Assembly (NCBI GenBank): GCA_021613535.1
Contig: CP075497.1
Location: forward strand, 9,486,001-9,550,000
From: Adineta vaga
Lineage: Eukaryota; Rotifera
Direction: 5' to 3'
DNA length: 64,000 nt
The notes under the pieces were generated by a model, which was not told the origin of the DNA, searched no databases, and saw only the letters and a list, made by a program, of their open reading frames with translations. Shown here piece by piece: positions 17,912 to 30,253 of this stretch. Position 1 is the stretch's first letter; each line of letters opens with the position of its first letter. The position numbers and the translations under genes were made by a program.

Positions 17912-20636
17912 TTATTTTTTCAAATCTGGTTTATCAAAACGAAAAGATACTTTTTGATCGAAACGTTTACTATAAGATACATCACTAAGCCATTTCTTAT
18001 AGAAATTTTGAAATCGATCATAGGATGAACTTAACAATTGATATTGTTCATCATTGACATTAGCACGTTCCTAGATAAATAATAATGAATGTACTACTGA
18101 AATAAAAGATATATTGTTCATTTTACATACCATAGCTAAAACTTTTGTACGAATATCTAGTAGAAATTTTTCTAATCGTTCCAAAAACTCCTTGTTTACT
18201 TGTAGATTATATGTTCGATATGTTTCACAAATCAATGAAAGAAATGGAAAATTGGTTCGATAGAAAGCATTCCTAAGCATTGCTTCTAATATCCTCTGAT
18301 TTGGTTTCATGTTGAGATCCTATATACTATCATACATACATACAATGATATTTAATTGAAACAAGATTTTACCTTAAGTTCATTTAATAATTGCTCGGCT
18401 TCTTGTCTAGTTTGACAACCTTTAGCCAATGCTGAAAATGTATATTCATCAGGTGAAAGACATCGTTCACGCATCAGATCTAGTACTTGCTAAAATATAT
18501 ATATATATATATATACATTGTATAAATGAACTTAAATGTATTACCAAAGCGTCTTGTTTAGAACCACGGCGTAATCGTCGCAGAATGAGTGTATTGTAAA
18601 ATTGAATGTTAGGTTTGACTTCACATAGATTTGAAACATGTATTAATGCTTGTTCATGCTCCGTTAATGGTGGAATCAGCTAAAGATTAAAATAAAATAG
18701 GAGAATCACTCAAAAAAATAAAACAATCTGTTTACATTGAGAAGAGTATTGAAAATTATATTATTCGGAACGACATTACATTCTTGCATATGTTTTAATA
18801 CACCTGGAATACCACCTAAGAGCATCAATCGTTCCGAAGATGAATTAGGCATTCGAAGACCAACAAGATTCGGTTCTTCATAAGATATATTTGGTTTGAG
18901 AATACTTGCATTGTTGAATGGACGTAAATGATTTTGTAATAAATGTCCTTTTTGAACATCATCGGGATCTTGCCACCATTCCGAAGTTAATTCTGATGAT
19001 GATAATGAATCTTTTTCATGTTCTATGATGCTAGAAGATGTTGAAGGTATTAGTTCTTGAGTATCATTGTCTGTAGTAGATGCATCAGTCGATGTCGACA
19101 TTATTTGTGATGGTTGATCATCATGTAAATGAATTGATGAAAGAAATGAAGGTCCACGTCGTATTGGTTCTTCTTTGTCTTGAATATCTTCTTCACGAAG
19201 AAGAAACTGTTGTGGTTGTGGTGGAAAGAGTAAATTATGCATAGATTCTGATGATCCCAATCCACAATGACCTGTAATATTTAATAATAGACCAAAATGG
19301 AAAGGAGTTGGTCGAATATCAAAAGCCAACATACGTCGCCAAATCTATATTAAAGAATAATATATCTCATTGAAAACACGTCTTCTCGTTATTTACTTCA
19401 ATAGCATATTTAAAACCAGCATGTTTCTCTGATTGACATGCAATCAGTAATGATGCATAAGTATCTTCATTTGGTACAAAACCAACTTCAGTCATTTCAT
19501 CAGCTAATTGAAATGCCATTTTCAATTGACCATGCTTACCAAATGCAGCAATCAATGCATTATATGTTCGATATTCAATACGAAATTCTACAATATCACA
19601 ACCAATCAATCAAAAACGATGACAAGTATCAAATATTATCAAACCTTTCGTTTTCATTTCATCAACGAGATGAGTTGCGCGATCAATTGCCATGGAATTA
19701 TCAGATGCACGATAGCAAGCATGTGCAAGTAATGTAAATATTTTAGACATTTTTCGTGAATCAACAGTTGTATAACCTCGATCTTTCATCTAAACCAAAT
19801 AGTTGATTATAGATCAAATAAAAAAGTATATAATATTAAAAAAATTACTTCTCGATATAGATCGAATGCTTGTGTTAAATAACCATTTCGTGCACAGATG
19901 CCAATAACGACTTGATAACAAAAAAGATTTGGAGCAACACGTTCTTTATCCATCATTTCATTATAGAAATAATCAAGAGTTTCTTGAACCTAATCATATG
20001 TATGTTTCAAGTTCAATAGAGAATTATTTCGATTTAGATTGTCAAACTTTATTTTCTGATGCCAATTGTTTTAATTTGCCTGCATAGTACCAAACTGGAT
20101 AGTGTCGTCCACCAACAGCTAATGGTTTTGGTTCATCAGCCTCTTTTTCTTGTTCATCTTCATCTAAATCAGCATCAAAATTAAGTTGAATATTATCTTC
20201 ACGAACGATTCCATCCGGCGTAACATAGGTATCACTAGGTAAATATGATTGCTCAACTGATAAATTAACAATTAAATAAATATATATTCTACCGGATGAT
20301 TTTGTTCTCTGAGATGAAATCTTTCTGTTCTTTTGGTATTGATCTTTCTTCTGGAACAAATGATGATAAAGGTGTTTTTGGACGAATTTGTCGTTGGTCG
20401 AGTTCTTTTAACCAATGCTTTTGTTTTCGTTTATTTTTCTCTTTAAACTTAGCGGATTTCGAATCAGCAAAGATATAATCTTTCGATGACATGAATTTTT
20501 TTGCATTCACATCATCGTCGTCATCATCTTCTTCGATAGCTGGTAAATTTCGTATCGGAATTTTTTGAGTCGAATTCAATCGAATGATAATCGGAGATGG
20601 AAATAATCGAGTCTTTTGTAATATACGAAACATCAT
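17912..20636 (-). CDS. PTCD1: pentatricopeptide repeat protein PTCD1, mitochondrial RNA processing
   Basis: Ten exons in transcript order: 20636-20293, 20234-20048, 19989-19849, 19789-19645, 19587-19397, 19344-18736, 18679-18545, 18489-18373, 18319-18131, 18070-17912. All phases agree and give 738 residues. The N-terminus (MMFRILQKTRLF, rich in Arg and Ser) looks like a mitochondrial targeting peptide. PPR-type helices are seen around exons 3-5 (YNALIAAFGKHGQLKMA, then DEMTEVGFVPNEDTYASLL). The stretch IWRRMLAFDIRPTPFHFGLL matches PTCD1. Family members act in mitochondrial leucine-tRNA and 16S rRNA metabolism. An acidic, Ser/Thr-rich linker lies in exon 6. The acceptor of exon 2 is at the CCTAG before position 20234; the nearer CAG would introduce a stop. 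The gene is divergent from WASF, with 254 nt between the start codons. Confidence 0.9.
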
Positions 20637-20890
20637 TATACTGTAAACGATAATATGAATTTTTTTTCAAACTATCAATCGAAGATATTGATATTCTTAT
20701 GATCATTTGATTGGTTTAATATATACCAGTGAGATGGAAAGAGAATATTGAAGGAGACCAATAGAAATTATGAATGAAGTATACTCTTTTTTTCCTTCTC
20801 TGCCCATCGGTCAAATAATAAGTAGAGCAGCAGTCATGTACTTCTCTATGTAAGGGAAGTTTCCTTTCTTGTATCTTCCTTCTATATGAA

Positions 20891-22932
20891 ATGCCGTTTA
20901 ATAAACGGACCGTCGAACCAATCTGTTTAAGTCAGGTACAAATAGCAAAAGATGTTCCAAATGAACTCGAATGTGTTGCTAATCATACTTGTGCAAATGT
21001 TATTCGACAATTAAGTTCATTAAGTGCTCATGCACAAGATCTTTTCGAAGAATTAATCAATGATGCTGGTCATATCTTTCAACGTACAGAAGCATTACAT
21101 GGTCGAATTGAAAGACTTAAACGTCAAGTAACACAACTCGATTCAAATGTTGAAGAAGGTTAGTCTTCTTTTTCCATGTAATTTATCATTTTTATTTCTA
21201 TCGATGTTTATCTTAGTAACGATACAAGATGTTAATAATCGAAAACCATTTGTAAGTGTTACTCGTATCGATCAACAAGTGGTTAATCGTGCAACAATGC
21301 CAAAATCATTACATTTACTCTATGAACAAGCTGAACCTGCACCAGCTCTTCATCTTCTCAATCCATATCGGTTTGTTTTCGAAAGAAATATATAGTTATT
21401 TGCATAGAAAATGTTCTTTTTTTAATTTAGTGATGATGGCCGTGATTCAATGAAATTTTATACTGATCCGTCATTCTTTTTTAATTTATGGATGCAATCT
21501 ATGATACAATTTCCACAGAATCATCATGCTCATCGATCTGGTAAACATGAACGTCATCGATCACCGGTAAGATTTAATCGAAAAAGACTGTTACTAGATA
21601 CATGAATATGTTTTCGTACTTTTTTTTTAGAAAGGACAGCAACATCAACAAGAGTCAATCTATGCAACCAATCCGACATCATCATCTCAAGCACGTCTCA
21701 TTCAACAAACATCGGAAGAACAACAATATCGAAGTCCTCAAGAATTGGTTCGTCATCGAAATGATTTTGATCAAACTAATCGTGGTACTATTCGTTCACA
21801 AATGCATCAACAACAAATCTATTCACCATCAAATCCTCGTCAACTTATGCAATATCCAAATAATAATCATTTAAATTATCATCCTGATTTAGTGCAATAT
21901 GGCAGTCCTACCTTATTCAATACATCATCAATGCGTGAACAACAACCTATGATGATGCATTTTAATACAAGCACACCAGAATCGATATCTCATGTACCCA
22001 ATGGATACAATGGCGAACAATCACCTCGATTCAATGTTCATTCACCTATGATTACACGACAAGCTCCAGTACCACCACCTCCACCACCTTTACTATCGTC
22101 ACAATTTGATTCAACAAATCATATGTCACATCATTCAATGATGAGACAGACAATTACTAGACCATCGACTAGTCCACCACCGCCGCCTCCTCCACCGCCA
22201 GTTCCACCACCAGCACCGCCTCCACCGGTATGCGTCTCTTTCTTCGTGTTAAAAGAATCTTTTCAATATCATTTATTTCATCTTTAGAATATCGGTATGG
22301 TAACATTAGCAACGATTTCTGAAATCGATAGTTTACCACCACCACCAGCCGATTTTATCGAACACTCACCTTCACCACCACCGCCACCACCACCTCCATT
22401 TCCACCTTCATCACATGCTCCACCTCCACCTGCGCCTCCTATGCCATCAAACATTCCACCAGCACCACCTCTACCAAATTCTGCAATTCAATCACTTGTT
22501 ATGCGACCGTCCGAAGAAGATACATCAGCCAAACTCAAAAATAATGTACATAATCATCATCATCAACATCATAATTCATCTTCACATAGAGATGATGTGT
22601 CGATGACATCAGAAACATCTATTCAAGATCAACGTCCTTATATTAGCCGTGATCTTCACTCTGATCTCTTAGATGAAATCAAAAAAGGTAATAAAATCAA
22701 TAGTTTTCGCATGATTATAAATATTTTGATTATCGATTTAGGTATCCAATTGAATAATCGTAAGAAAGAAGAAGAAAAGAAAGCAGCAGCAGCCGCAGTA
22801 ACAACTAAAACACCATCATTGAATGTCATGGCTATCATGGAACAAGCTGCAAAATATCGTCGTGATAAAATTCGTCCTCAATCCGAATCCGAAAATGACG
22901 ACGAATCATCACGTTGGGATGATAGTGAATAA
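20891..22932 (+). CDS. WASF: WAVE/SCAR actin nucleation-promoting factor
   Basis: Six exons, 20891-21158, 21217-21370, 21431-21566, 21631-22227, 22288-22687 and 22742-22932, encode 581 residues with consistent phases. The N-terminal WAVE homology domain is clear: MPFNKRTVEP, then NELECVANHTCANVIRQLSS, and later FYTDPSFFFNLW. It is followed by a basic, Gln- and His-rich region and two long polyproline tracts (about residues 380-500) split by an intron. The WH2 motif (SDLLDEIKKGIQLNNRKKEE) is split by the last intron. A central helix with KYRRDK and a short acidic end with a tryptophan (SSRWDDSE) complete the VCA module that binds actin and Arp2/3. The protein should act in the WAVE regulatory complex downstream of Rac. 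JMJD4 follows 122 nt downstream on the same strand. Confidence 0.95.
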
Positions 22933-23021
22933 ACTTAGATCTGACTTCCATTGTACTCATGTTTTCTTGTCTTTTTCTCAAATATTGTATATAATCTCTT
23001 GTTTTGTTCTTCAATATTTAA

Positions 23022-23041
23022 TGTTGATCATGTTCAATCAG
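23022..23041 (+). promoter_or_regulatory. acceptor-like site before JMJD4
   Basis: ATGTTCAATCAG ends at 23041, 14 nt before the JMJD4 start codon, in the 122-nt spacer after WASF. It is a candidate trans-splice acceptor. Confidence 0.4.
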
Positions 23042-23054
23042 TTTTTGTTTCGAG

Positions 23055-24170
23055 ATGAATAATAATCAGTCTGATATATACGATGAATTAATGTCGAAAG
23101 ATTGGATTAACCAACAATATGAGAGTGACGATGGTCTTGTTCGATACGATCAACCGCCAAGCTATGAAACATTTATTCGAGAATGTTTTCTAAAAAATCG
23201 ACCAGCACTTTTCACTGCTAAATGTGGTCTTATGAATGATTGGTCATGTCTTACTGAATGGTTAAATGAAGATCGAACAAAACCTGATTTTGATCGTTTA
23301 ATACAACTCTATGGTTCGATGGTAGTACCTGTTACTCAATGTGCATCAAATAATACTGAATATGGTTCGGAGGAAAATAAATCTACGATGCATTTCGATG
23401 AATTCGTTCAGTTTTGGCGTGATAATCATACTACAGGACAATATTATTGTAAAGATTGGCATTTACAAAAAATGTCGGATGAAACTAAACCGTTATTTTA
23501 TTCGATTCCAATTTATTTTCAATCAGATTGGCTTAACGAAAAATGTTTAACTGAGAAAGAGGATGATTTTCGTTTTGTTTATATGGGTGGTGATGGAACG
23601 AATACACCATTACATATGGATGTACTTGGAACATATTCATGGTCAGCAAATATTTGTGGTCAAAAACGATGGCAATTTACAAAACCTTATTCCATCGAAT
23701 TTATTCAGGAACCTGGTGACATTCTATTTGTTCCATCAGAATGGTATCATAATGTTACTAATATTGGTCATACAATATCGATTAATCATAATTGGCTTAA
23801 TGCATTTAATATATTTCGTATATGGAAACATCTATGTCTAACACTCGATGATATTGAACATAGAATTGAAGATTGTCGTGTAATCATGAGTGAAACATGG
23901 CATGAACATTGTCAATTAATACTTCAAGCAAATGAAGGTATGAATTTTACTTCACTCTACAAACTTCTACATACAATTGCTCAAAGACGAATACAAGAAG
24001 ATCCTAAAACACAATCTACAAAATTTGATCTATGGATAATCGAACAATTGATACGAACAATGTTACAAAGTTCTCGATTTTTATCTGCATGCGATTTTGA
24101 TACATTTCCTCAAAGACCAAAAGCATTACTTAAACAAATTCATTCGTGTATTGAAAAACAAAAGCAATAA
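23055..24170 (+). CDS. JMJD4: JMJD4, JmjC 2-oxoglutarate/Fe(II) lysyl hydroxylase
   Basis: A single exon encodes 371 residues. The JmjC fold is visible. FRFVYMGGDGTNTPLHMD supplies the HxD iron ligands (H187, D189), and EWYHNV supplies the distal histidine (H232). TISINHNWLNAFN and the C-terminal segment with PQRPKALLKQI also match JMJD4. Vertebrate JMJD4 hydroxylates a lysine of the translation release factor eRF1, so a role in translation termination is likely. The loop between KRWQF and IQEPGDI is shorter than in the human protein. It is intronless, unlike most neighbours. It converges on CFAP300 with only 55 nt between the stop codons. Confidence 0.93.
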   Translation: MNNNQSDIYDELMSKDWINQQYESDDGLVRYDQPPSYETFIRECFLKNRPALFTAKCGLMNDWSCLTEWLNEDRTKPDFDRLIQLYGSMVVPVTQCASNNTEYGSEENKSTMHFDEFVQFWRDNHTTGQYYCKDWHLQKMSDETKPLFYSIPIYFQSDWLNEKCLTEKEDDFRFVYMGGDGTNTPLHMDVLGTYSWSANICGQKRWQFTKPYSIEFIQEPGDILFVPSEWYHNVTNIGHTISINHNWLNAFNIFRIWKHLCLTLDDIEHRIEDCRVIMSETWHEHCQLILQANEGMNFTSLYKLLHTIAQRRIQEDPKTQSTKFDLWIIEQLIRTMLQSSRFLSACDFDTFPQRPKALLKQIHSCIEKQKQ

Positions 24171-24225
24171 AATGAGTGTATGGACGGATTAAAACAAAAA
24201 AAAAGAACTAATTATCTTTTGTTTT

Positions 24226-25354
24226 CTATTCGAAAAATGATGGACCTTCATAAAAATTTGATAAAATAATAACATGTCGTTTGATTGGATCAATAATCAT
24301 ATATGCAAAATCTTGTTCATATGCTGTACGTGATGGATAGAATTTTTTACCATTTTCATTCTAAAATAAAAACATTTTCTTTGATGATTAATTACAAAAT
24401 GTATTTACCAATGCTTCAATTTTAAATACAGGTGAAACAATTTGAATTGTTTGAGTTTCGGCATCTTTTTGAACACTAATTAATTCTTTATAAACAGATT
24501 TTGTTACATCGAGATACGGTTGAACTTCATCTTCATATTCTAGAAAGAAAACTTATAAATACATTTATTTATTCACTTTAATTGTATAACTTACGACAGA
24601 CTTGTCCACCAAGACAAAAATGTTTAAATAAACTAAAAACGAAAAGAAAAACATACTTTCGTTCATGTTTAAAAAAGACTATTTTTATACTGAAATATGA
24701 ATTCCTTGCGATCATTATCCGAAAACAGATCATAACCATCGAATTCATCCATAATTAAAACCTAAACAGATTAATGAATAAATGACTTGATTAATTTTAG
24801 TTTACTTTTCGAAGTTCATCATCAACAATAAATTCATCTTTATATTCTTCAATACATTTTTTAATATGTCCACTTTGTTGACGTACAACTTGATTATTAA
24901 ATAATCGATCAAAGAATTCCAAAGATAAAACATTAGTTTGTAATTGTTCAATTCGAACGTCATGAATGGATTGATTCAATAATTGCCATTCACCTGCTTT
25001 TGTAAACATTTTCAATGTATTGAGAACAGTTGGATCTTTGAAAAAATCCTACGAATCATTCGATTAGATTATTAATAAAATTTTGAAATCATTCAATTTT
25101 TTACCAGAATAAATTTTCGAACATTATATTCTTGGAATGGTTGATCAAATATATACATATTTACTCGAATTTTACCACGTATACCCCTACGAACATAGAA
25201 TACAAATCAGTTTGTATAGGAAAAGTTGAACATACCATTTTATTAAATGATCTCGATTTTGTTTACCATTGATACTTTCGAAATTTTTCTCGATTACTTG
25301 AAAACGATATTCACCAACTGAAGGATGATTAATAACATTCTCATTATCATTCAT
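24226..25354 (-). CDS. CFAP300: CFAP300 (C11orf70), cytoplasmic dynein-arm assembly factor
   Basis: Seven exons in transcript order: 25354-25236, 25186-25105, 25048-24806, 24761-24691, 24632-24595, 24539-24409, 24360-24226. Phases agree and give 272 residues; the human protein is about 267. Conserved blocks are FDQPFQEYNVRKFILDFFKD, DELRKVLIMDEFDGYDLFS, LFKHFCLGGQVCQYED and FAYMIIDPIKRHV. The family is needed to assemble outer and inner dynein arms of motile cilia, so this organism should have motile cilia or flagella. The gene lies 204 nt downstream of ILF2 on the same strand, with an acceptor-like site six bases before its ATG. Confidence 0.95.
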
Positions 25355-25360
25355 TTCAAT

Positions 25361-25378
25361 CTAAAATATGAATAAACG
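25361..25378 (-). promoter_or_regulatory. acceptor-like site before CFAP300
   Basis: On the minus strand a T-rich tract ends in TATTTTAG, only six bases before the ATG at 25354. With the short spacer after ILF2 it is a good trans-splice acceptor candidate. Confidence 0.5.
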
Positions 25379-25558
25379 AACATGTGATCGTTTGTTAAGC
25401 TAATGTTCTCTCAATCATATTCTATCATAAAGAAACTGAGTGACATATAGTATACAAGTCAAAACATCACGGATCAGTTTCACATGGAAACAATAAGCAA
25501 AAATTATGTTTGTTAGAAAAAACGAATAAATCTAGTCTTTATTGATCGAATTGAAATA

Positions 25559-27179
25559 TTAACTATTAACTTCGACAAACATTGCTTGTTGTTGAGTATC
25601 ATTGATCGTATGACCATTGGATTCATCCTTACTGATGACAGGTTCACTTGGTGTAAATAAGATACCATTCAATTGACAAGGTCCAGCAAATATATCTGGT
25701 CCATTTTCAATACCAAGTACGTATTTTGGATGTATTGCAAGTGCTCTTAATAATGTTTGACTTGTCGAACATAAACGATCTTGTTCTTCTATTGTCATTA
25801 TTGGTTGAGATCGAGCTGGATTCATATGAGGATCACTAATTGGATCATATAATCCACTGGAACCTGGTAGAAATAAACCACTTGATAGAAGTTGTAATGC
25901 TCGTCTAAAGAAAACCAAACACGCAATGAATAATAAAAAAAAAACATTGCAAATGTTAAATACTTTAATGCATAACTTGGTGGTAATTGTTCTTTTGAAT
26001 TGGTATTTGTGACACAATGATGAGCAAGTAAATTAATTAGCCATGGATTAAGTGGTTCAAGACCACTGAAACGTTGTCTTAAATCTTTTAATAAACGTAC
26101 AAGAAGTTTATTTGATGGATGACTACAAGCTTCATCAACCCATTTGGCATGTTTTATTGCATTGAAATTACGTTTACATATAGCTCGATCTAAATGAATG
26201 GTTGAATCAAGAGAATTCCAATTTGCTGGTAAGGTTGTTAACAAAAGATGCACAGTCATTTGTCTATTTTGAATTGAAAGACCATAATCAGTCATATTCA
26301 TCGAAAGTACTATGTGGAATAATTGTTCTTACAAAATTTAATATTTAAAACGCTTTGAAACTTACCTTCGGCTTCATTGGGTAGATTTTCATCGAGAAGA
26401 TCTTGTTTAATACGATTACCTAATTGTTCTATTGCCTCTCCTAAATTGAAAATATAAGTAGTATACAATGATTAGCAAAAACTAGTTGAATTTATAAATA
26501 ATTAACATACTTGTTGGTAATGTTTTTAGGACAACAACCAGATCATATGTAAGTAGAGTTTGAGAGTCGGGAGATGGTTTTATTAGTGTATTATGTTTAT
26601 ATGAACCAACATCACGAACTTCATTGACTTGCTAAACAAAAAACGAAGATAAAGAGATTTTAAAGAAGCAAATTGATTCTATAAATGAACATACACAAGC
26701 CGTAAATGAACTTGGTGAGAGAACTAAAGTATCAATTTTTTGTCGAATACGTGATGCAAAAGTCATCAGAGCAAATAAATCAGCAGATGCTGGTGTTACT
26801 TGTTGATTACGTTCCATAATAATCTAGAAAACAAAAATTGAAGAGATAATTTTAATAAAAGAATAAATGACCTACCGGTGTTAATGTTGAATCTTCGATA
26901 TGTTCCTTCATCGATGGAAATGCTTCGGGTAACTGGAGAAAAAAAAAGAAATCATATTAGAAAATATGAATTGAAGTGTAAAACATACGTTGAGAAAATC
27001 AAAAACATCATGTAATTGTCCTTGTTGAAATTGATGTTGTGAATGTGAAGAAGAGGAAGGACTAAATTGATCAATAAGTTTATTTTTGAAAATAATCAAA
27101 TCTTTCTCTACCGATATGATTGTTGATATGGAGGTCGATTCTGTCGCCAAGATGGGAAACGTGGTCGACTACGACGCAT
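25559..27179 (-). CDS. ILF2: ILF2/NF45-type DZF-domain protein
   Basis: Eight exons in transcript order: 27179-27112, 27061-26989, 26932-26876, 26823-26695, 26631-26511, 26440-26366, 26309-25964, 25904-25559. Phases agree and give 404 residues; human ILF2 has 390. The N-terminus is Arg-rich (MRRSRPRFPSW), like the RGG-type start of NF45. The DZF fold is supported by VNEVRDVGSYKHNTL, TYDLVVVLKTLPT, HAKWVDEAC, LLKDLRQRFSGLEPLNPW and LQLLSSGLFLPGS. NF45 is a catalytically inactive nucleotidyltransferase-like protein that pairs with NF90/ILF3 and binds double-stranded RNA in the nucleus. The region after exon 1 is more Ser/Gln-rich than in vertebrates. It shares a 371-nt divergent spacer with the epoxide hydrolase gene. 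Confidence 0.93.
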
Positions 27180-27550
27180 TTCAATTATTTTCTAAATAAT
27201 AACTTTGACCTGATTTCTTTTTTTGTATCTATTTGTTACTTACATTTTTCTTCGTTCTATTGCTAGCGAACCATATGTTGATAAAATAAAATGATTATGG
27301 TGATAGTTACCGACAGATGTCGTTTAAAACTTACGTCTTAAAATATTTAGTTTTTTTTAAAAATATACCTCTAAATGGTTTCATCCCTCATCCAATATAA
27401 GTCTCAGTGACTATTTACTGAGATATTTTTATATGACCTTTGACCCATTAATATTTATGTAGAGTATTCTAATTCTTTTATCTTGTTTCACTATAGTTTT
27501 TCTACAATAAGAATAGCTATCGGTCGTTTACTCTTTAGATTTATATTACG
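27180..27550. promoter_or_regulatory. divergent promoter region ILF2 / epoxide hydrolase
   Basis: A 371-nt spacer between two start codons on opposite strands. No clear TATA element was seen. An acceptor-like CTCTTTAG ends at 27538, 12 nt before the epoxide hydrolase ATG. Confidence 0.5.
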
Positions 27551-28900
27551 ATGGCATCACCACCGATTCATATAAAGATATTATTCCTCATTGGACAACT
27601 TGTTCTTGTATTATTTTACGGTACATTAGGAACAGTTCTTACTTTCCTTGGTTTTCTTCGAAGTGGTCCGAATAAGTTCTTTCGAAAAGTTGAACGATCA
27701 ACACCACCACCACAAGCACTTGATCCTATCTATGGCGAACATAAAATGATAAAATTAAAAGTAAGTTTATATATTATCAAATGTATGCATTTGTTTCTAT
27801 ATGATCTTAGTCATCGGGTGTTACACTTCATTATGTTTCGAAAGGTACATCTGATAAACCTTTGATGTTATTTGTTCATGGTTTTCCTGAATGTTGGTAT
27901 ACTTGGAGATATCAAATGAAATATTTTTCTGAAAAATATCGGTAGAATCAATTAGTATTCAGATGAATATTATTATTTCTTTATGTTTTTAAGGGTTGTT
28001 GCTATTGACCAACGTGGTTATGGCCTTAGTTCAAAACCTTCCAGTATTAGTGATTATAAAGTTGAATTACTAGCTCGTGATGTTGCTGACGTTATTGAAC
28101 AACTTGGTTAGATTGAAAAATTCAATGTTTCCTCTTTTCATTAACAAGTATATTTTTAGGTTATAAATCTTGTGTTTTAGTTGGTCATGATTGGGGTGCT
28201 ATCGTTTCATGGACAGTTGCAATGCTGTATGTTTAAATAATTTATTTTTCTTATTGAATCTCTTGTCTATTAGTTATCCAACTTTGATCAATAAATTAGT
28301 TATAATGAATGTTCCACATCCTAAAGCCTTTGAAGCAAATTTATCATTCAGACAACTCCGTCGATCATGGTACCTATAATACGAAAAAGACGACGATATT
28401 GGATCAATAGCTATTGTGTTCTAGGTATATGTTCTTCTATCAAACTCCATTCATTCCTGAATTATTATTTCAATCTAACGATTTTGAAATTTTCAAACAA
28501 GTTTTTCTTGGAAAACCTATGGGCTTAATTAATCAAAATAATTTGACTAGGGACGATCTTGAAGTATTCAAATATACATTTGCTCAAGAAGGTACGTAAC
28601 AAAAAATTCGATTACGACTATCTACAGATTGATTTATATATAGGAACAGCACATGCGGCAATCAATTATTATCGCGCTTTGTTTAGAAATCAAAAAGAAG
28701 AATTACAGAAACGAATTATTGTACCCGTATTGATTGTATGGGGTTGTCAAGATGGAGCAATCGGTGAAGAACTTGCTGATGCTAGTACAAAATATTGTTC
28801 AGATGTTCGATTGAAAAAAATTCGAGATGCATCACATTGGGTTCAACAAGATGTTCCCGATGAAGTGAATAAATATATGGAAGCTTTTCTTAATGAATAA
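27551..28900 (+). CDS. EPHX4: membrane-anchored epoxide hydrolase (EPHX4/EPHX3-like)
   Basis: Seven exons, 27551-27760, 27811-27941, 27994-28106, 28160-28226, 28274-28369, 28425-28591 and 28644-28900, encode 346 residues with consistent phases. An N-terminal membrane anchor (residues about 9-33) precedes an alpha/beta-hydrolase fold. The oxyanion motif is HGFPE, the nucleophile aspartate lies in GHDWGA, the acid residue is probably in WGCQDGAIG, and the base histidine is in [12 protein letters not shown]. Epoxide hydrolases add water to lipid or xenobiotic epoxides; the anchor and the HDWG motif place this with the EPHX3/EPHX4 group. The physiological substrate is not known from sequence. All introns are about 50 nt. 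Confidence 0.92.
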
Positions 28901-29262
28901 CTTATCATCAAATGGAGAATTATTGATTAAAACAATCCGTCTATTTTTCTTTTTCCGATAACATATGGCGTACTTTTTGTTTTGAAAAGATATTTAGCAT
29001 TTCGTATGATTATTAAATACTAAGATAAACGTATAACGATTTTATATTGATCTATTAGACATATACTATGTGAATCAGTAAACGAACGAAAAGCATTATT
29101 ATGTAAATATACACCATACTAATACTTCTAATACTACTAAGAAAATCAAGTGATAACATATGATTTACCGGTAAAAGCAAAATCATAGAATTTTTCTCTT
29201 TTCCCAAACCTCATACATATACGATAATCGATTAAGAAGAACATCAACGAGCACGTTTCAAG

Positions 29263-29723
29263 ATGATGATCCGTATGATAATCATACCGTTTATGCTATT
29301 CATTCTATTTGGTATATAGTTGATCTCTACTTTTGACCATGACTTTATTTCTTCTGAATGTTTAGAAATATGTCAATCGCGTAAGTATAAATATAAACTT
29401 GCGTCGACGACAACGCCAAAAGATCATCTCATTGTAAAAAAATATCTTTTAAAACCATTGAAAAAGAAATCAATAGAATCGAAACGTGAGTAAAACGAAA
29501 CTTCTTTATTAATAAGATATATTTCAATGTCTTTGTTTCTTTTTATCGAAAAGCCGCATTATGTAAATTACCGAAAAATGTGGGTTTATGTCGCCAATCA
29601 AAATTACGATTTTACTATGATTCAAAACTCAATAAATGTCAAACTTTCACGTATACTGGTTGTCGTGGGAATAAAAACAATTTTCGATCAGCTCTTATAT
29701 GTGAAAAAACATGCAAAAACTAA
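29263..29723 (+). CDS. secreted single-domain Kunitz-type protease inhibitor
   Basis: Four exons, 29263-29311, 29366-29380 (15 nt), 29423-29485 and 29554-29723, encode 98 residues. A signal peptide (MMIRMIIIPFMLFILF) is followed by a short Lys-rich spacer. A Kunitz/BPTI domain then fills the last exon. Six cysteines lie in the expected order: ALCKLPKNVGLCR, then RFYYDSKLNKCQTF, YTGCRGNKNNF, and LICEKTC. The residue after the second cysteine, the P1 position, is Arg, which favours inhibition of trypsin-like serine proteases. The 15-nt exon and the 42-nt intron after it are less certain than the Kunitz exon. The protein ends three residues after the last cysteine. Confidence 0.75.
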
Positions 29724-30253
29724 ATTATGTTCTTATTGATAAATTTTTCTGTCTAGATTTAGATCGATTTATTTAAATATACAATTCTAGATTAGGACAA
29801 GGCAAGAAAGTATTGTTCTTATAATGAATCATAGAATCATTGCATGAATAAGTTCTAAATGTATTTATTATATCATTAGTAATAACGACACAAATATAAA
29901 ATCTTATATATATATATATATATCTGAGTAGAGAAATGGAAAAAGAAAGTTTTTTTTTCTGCCATTTCTTACTTGTATTACACCTCTAAAAACTATCAAA
30001 GAATGATTCATAATGATGCTTTTTGCATCGATAGAACATAATCAAGAAACAGCATTTGTTTGATTATTATAAAGTTGACAATTTCTAAAGAATCAGTATA
30101 CTCCCTCGTATATCAAATGATAGAAAAAAAAACATTTTCTCTCATCTGATTCATAAGTCTATTTTGTTTTCGTGTCAAGGTTGTCTATATAAATACCCGC
30201 TTTATAATATTATTCTCATTGCAGAATTATTCACATTATTCTGTACCATAGTG
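29724..30253. other. intergenic spacer
   Basis: About 530 nt of non-coding sequence with an AT dinucleotide run at 29905-29922 and a TATA-like TATATAAATA at 30186-30195, about 60 nt before the next start codon. Confidence 0.5.
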
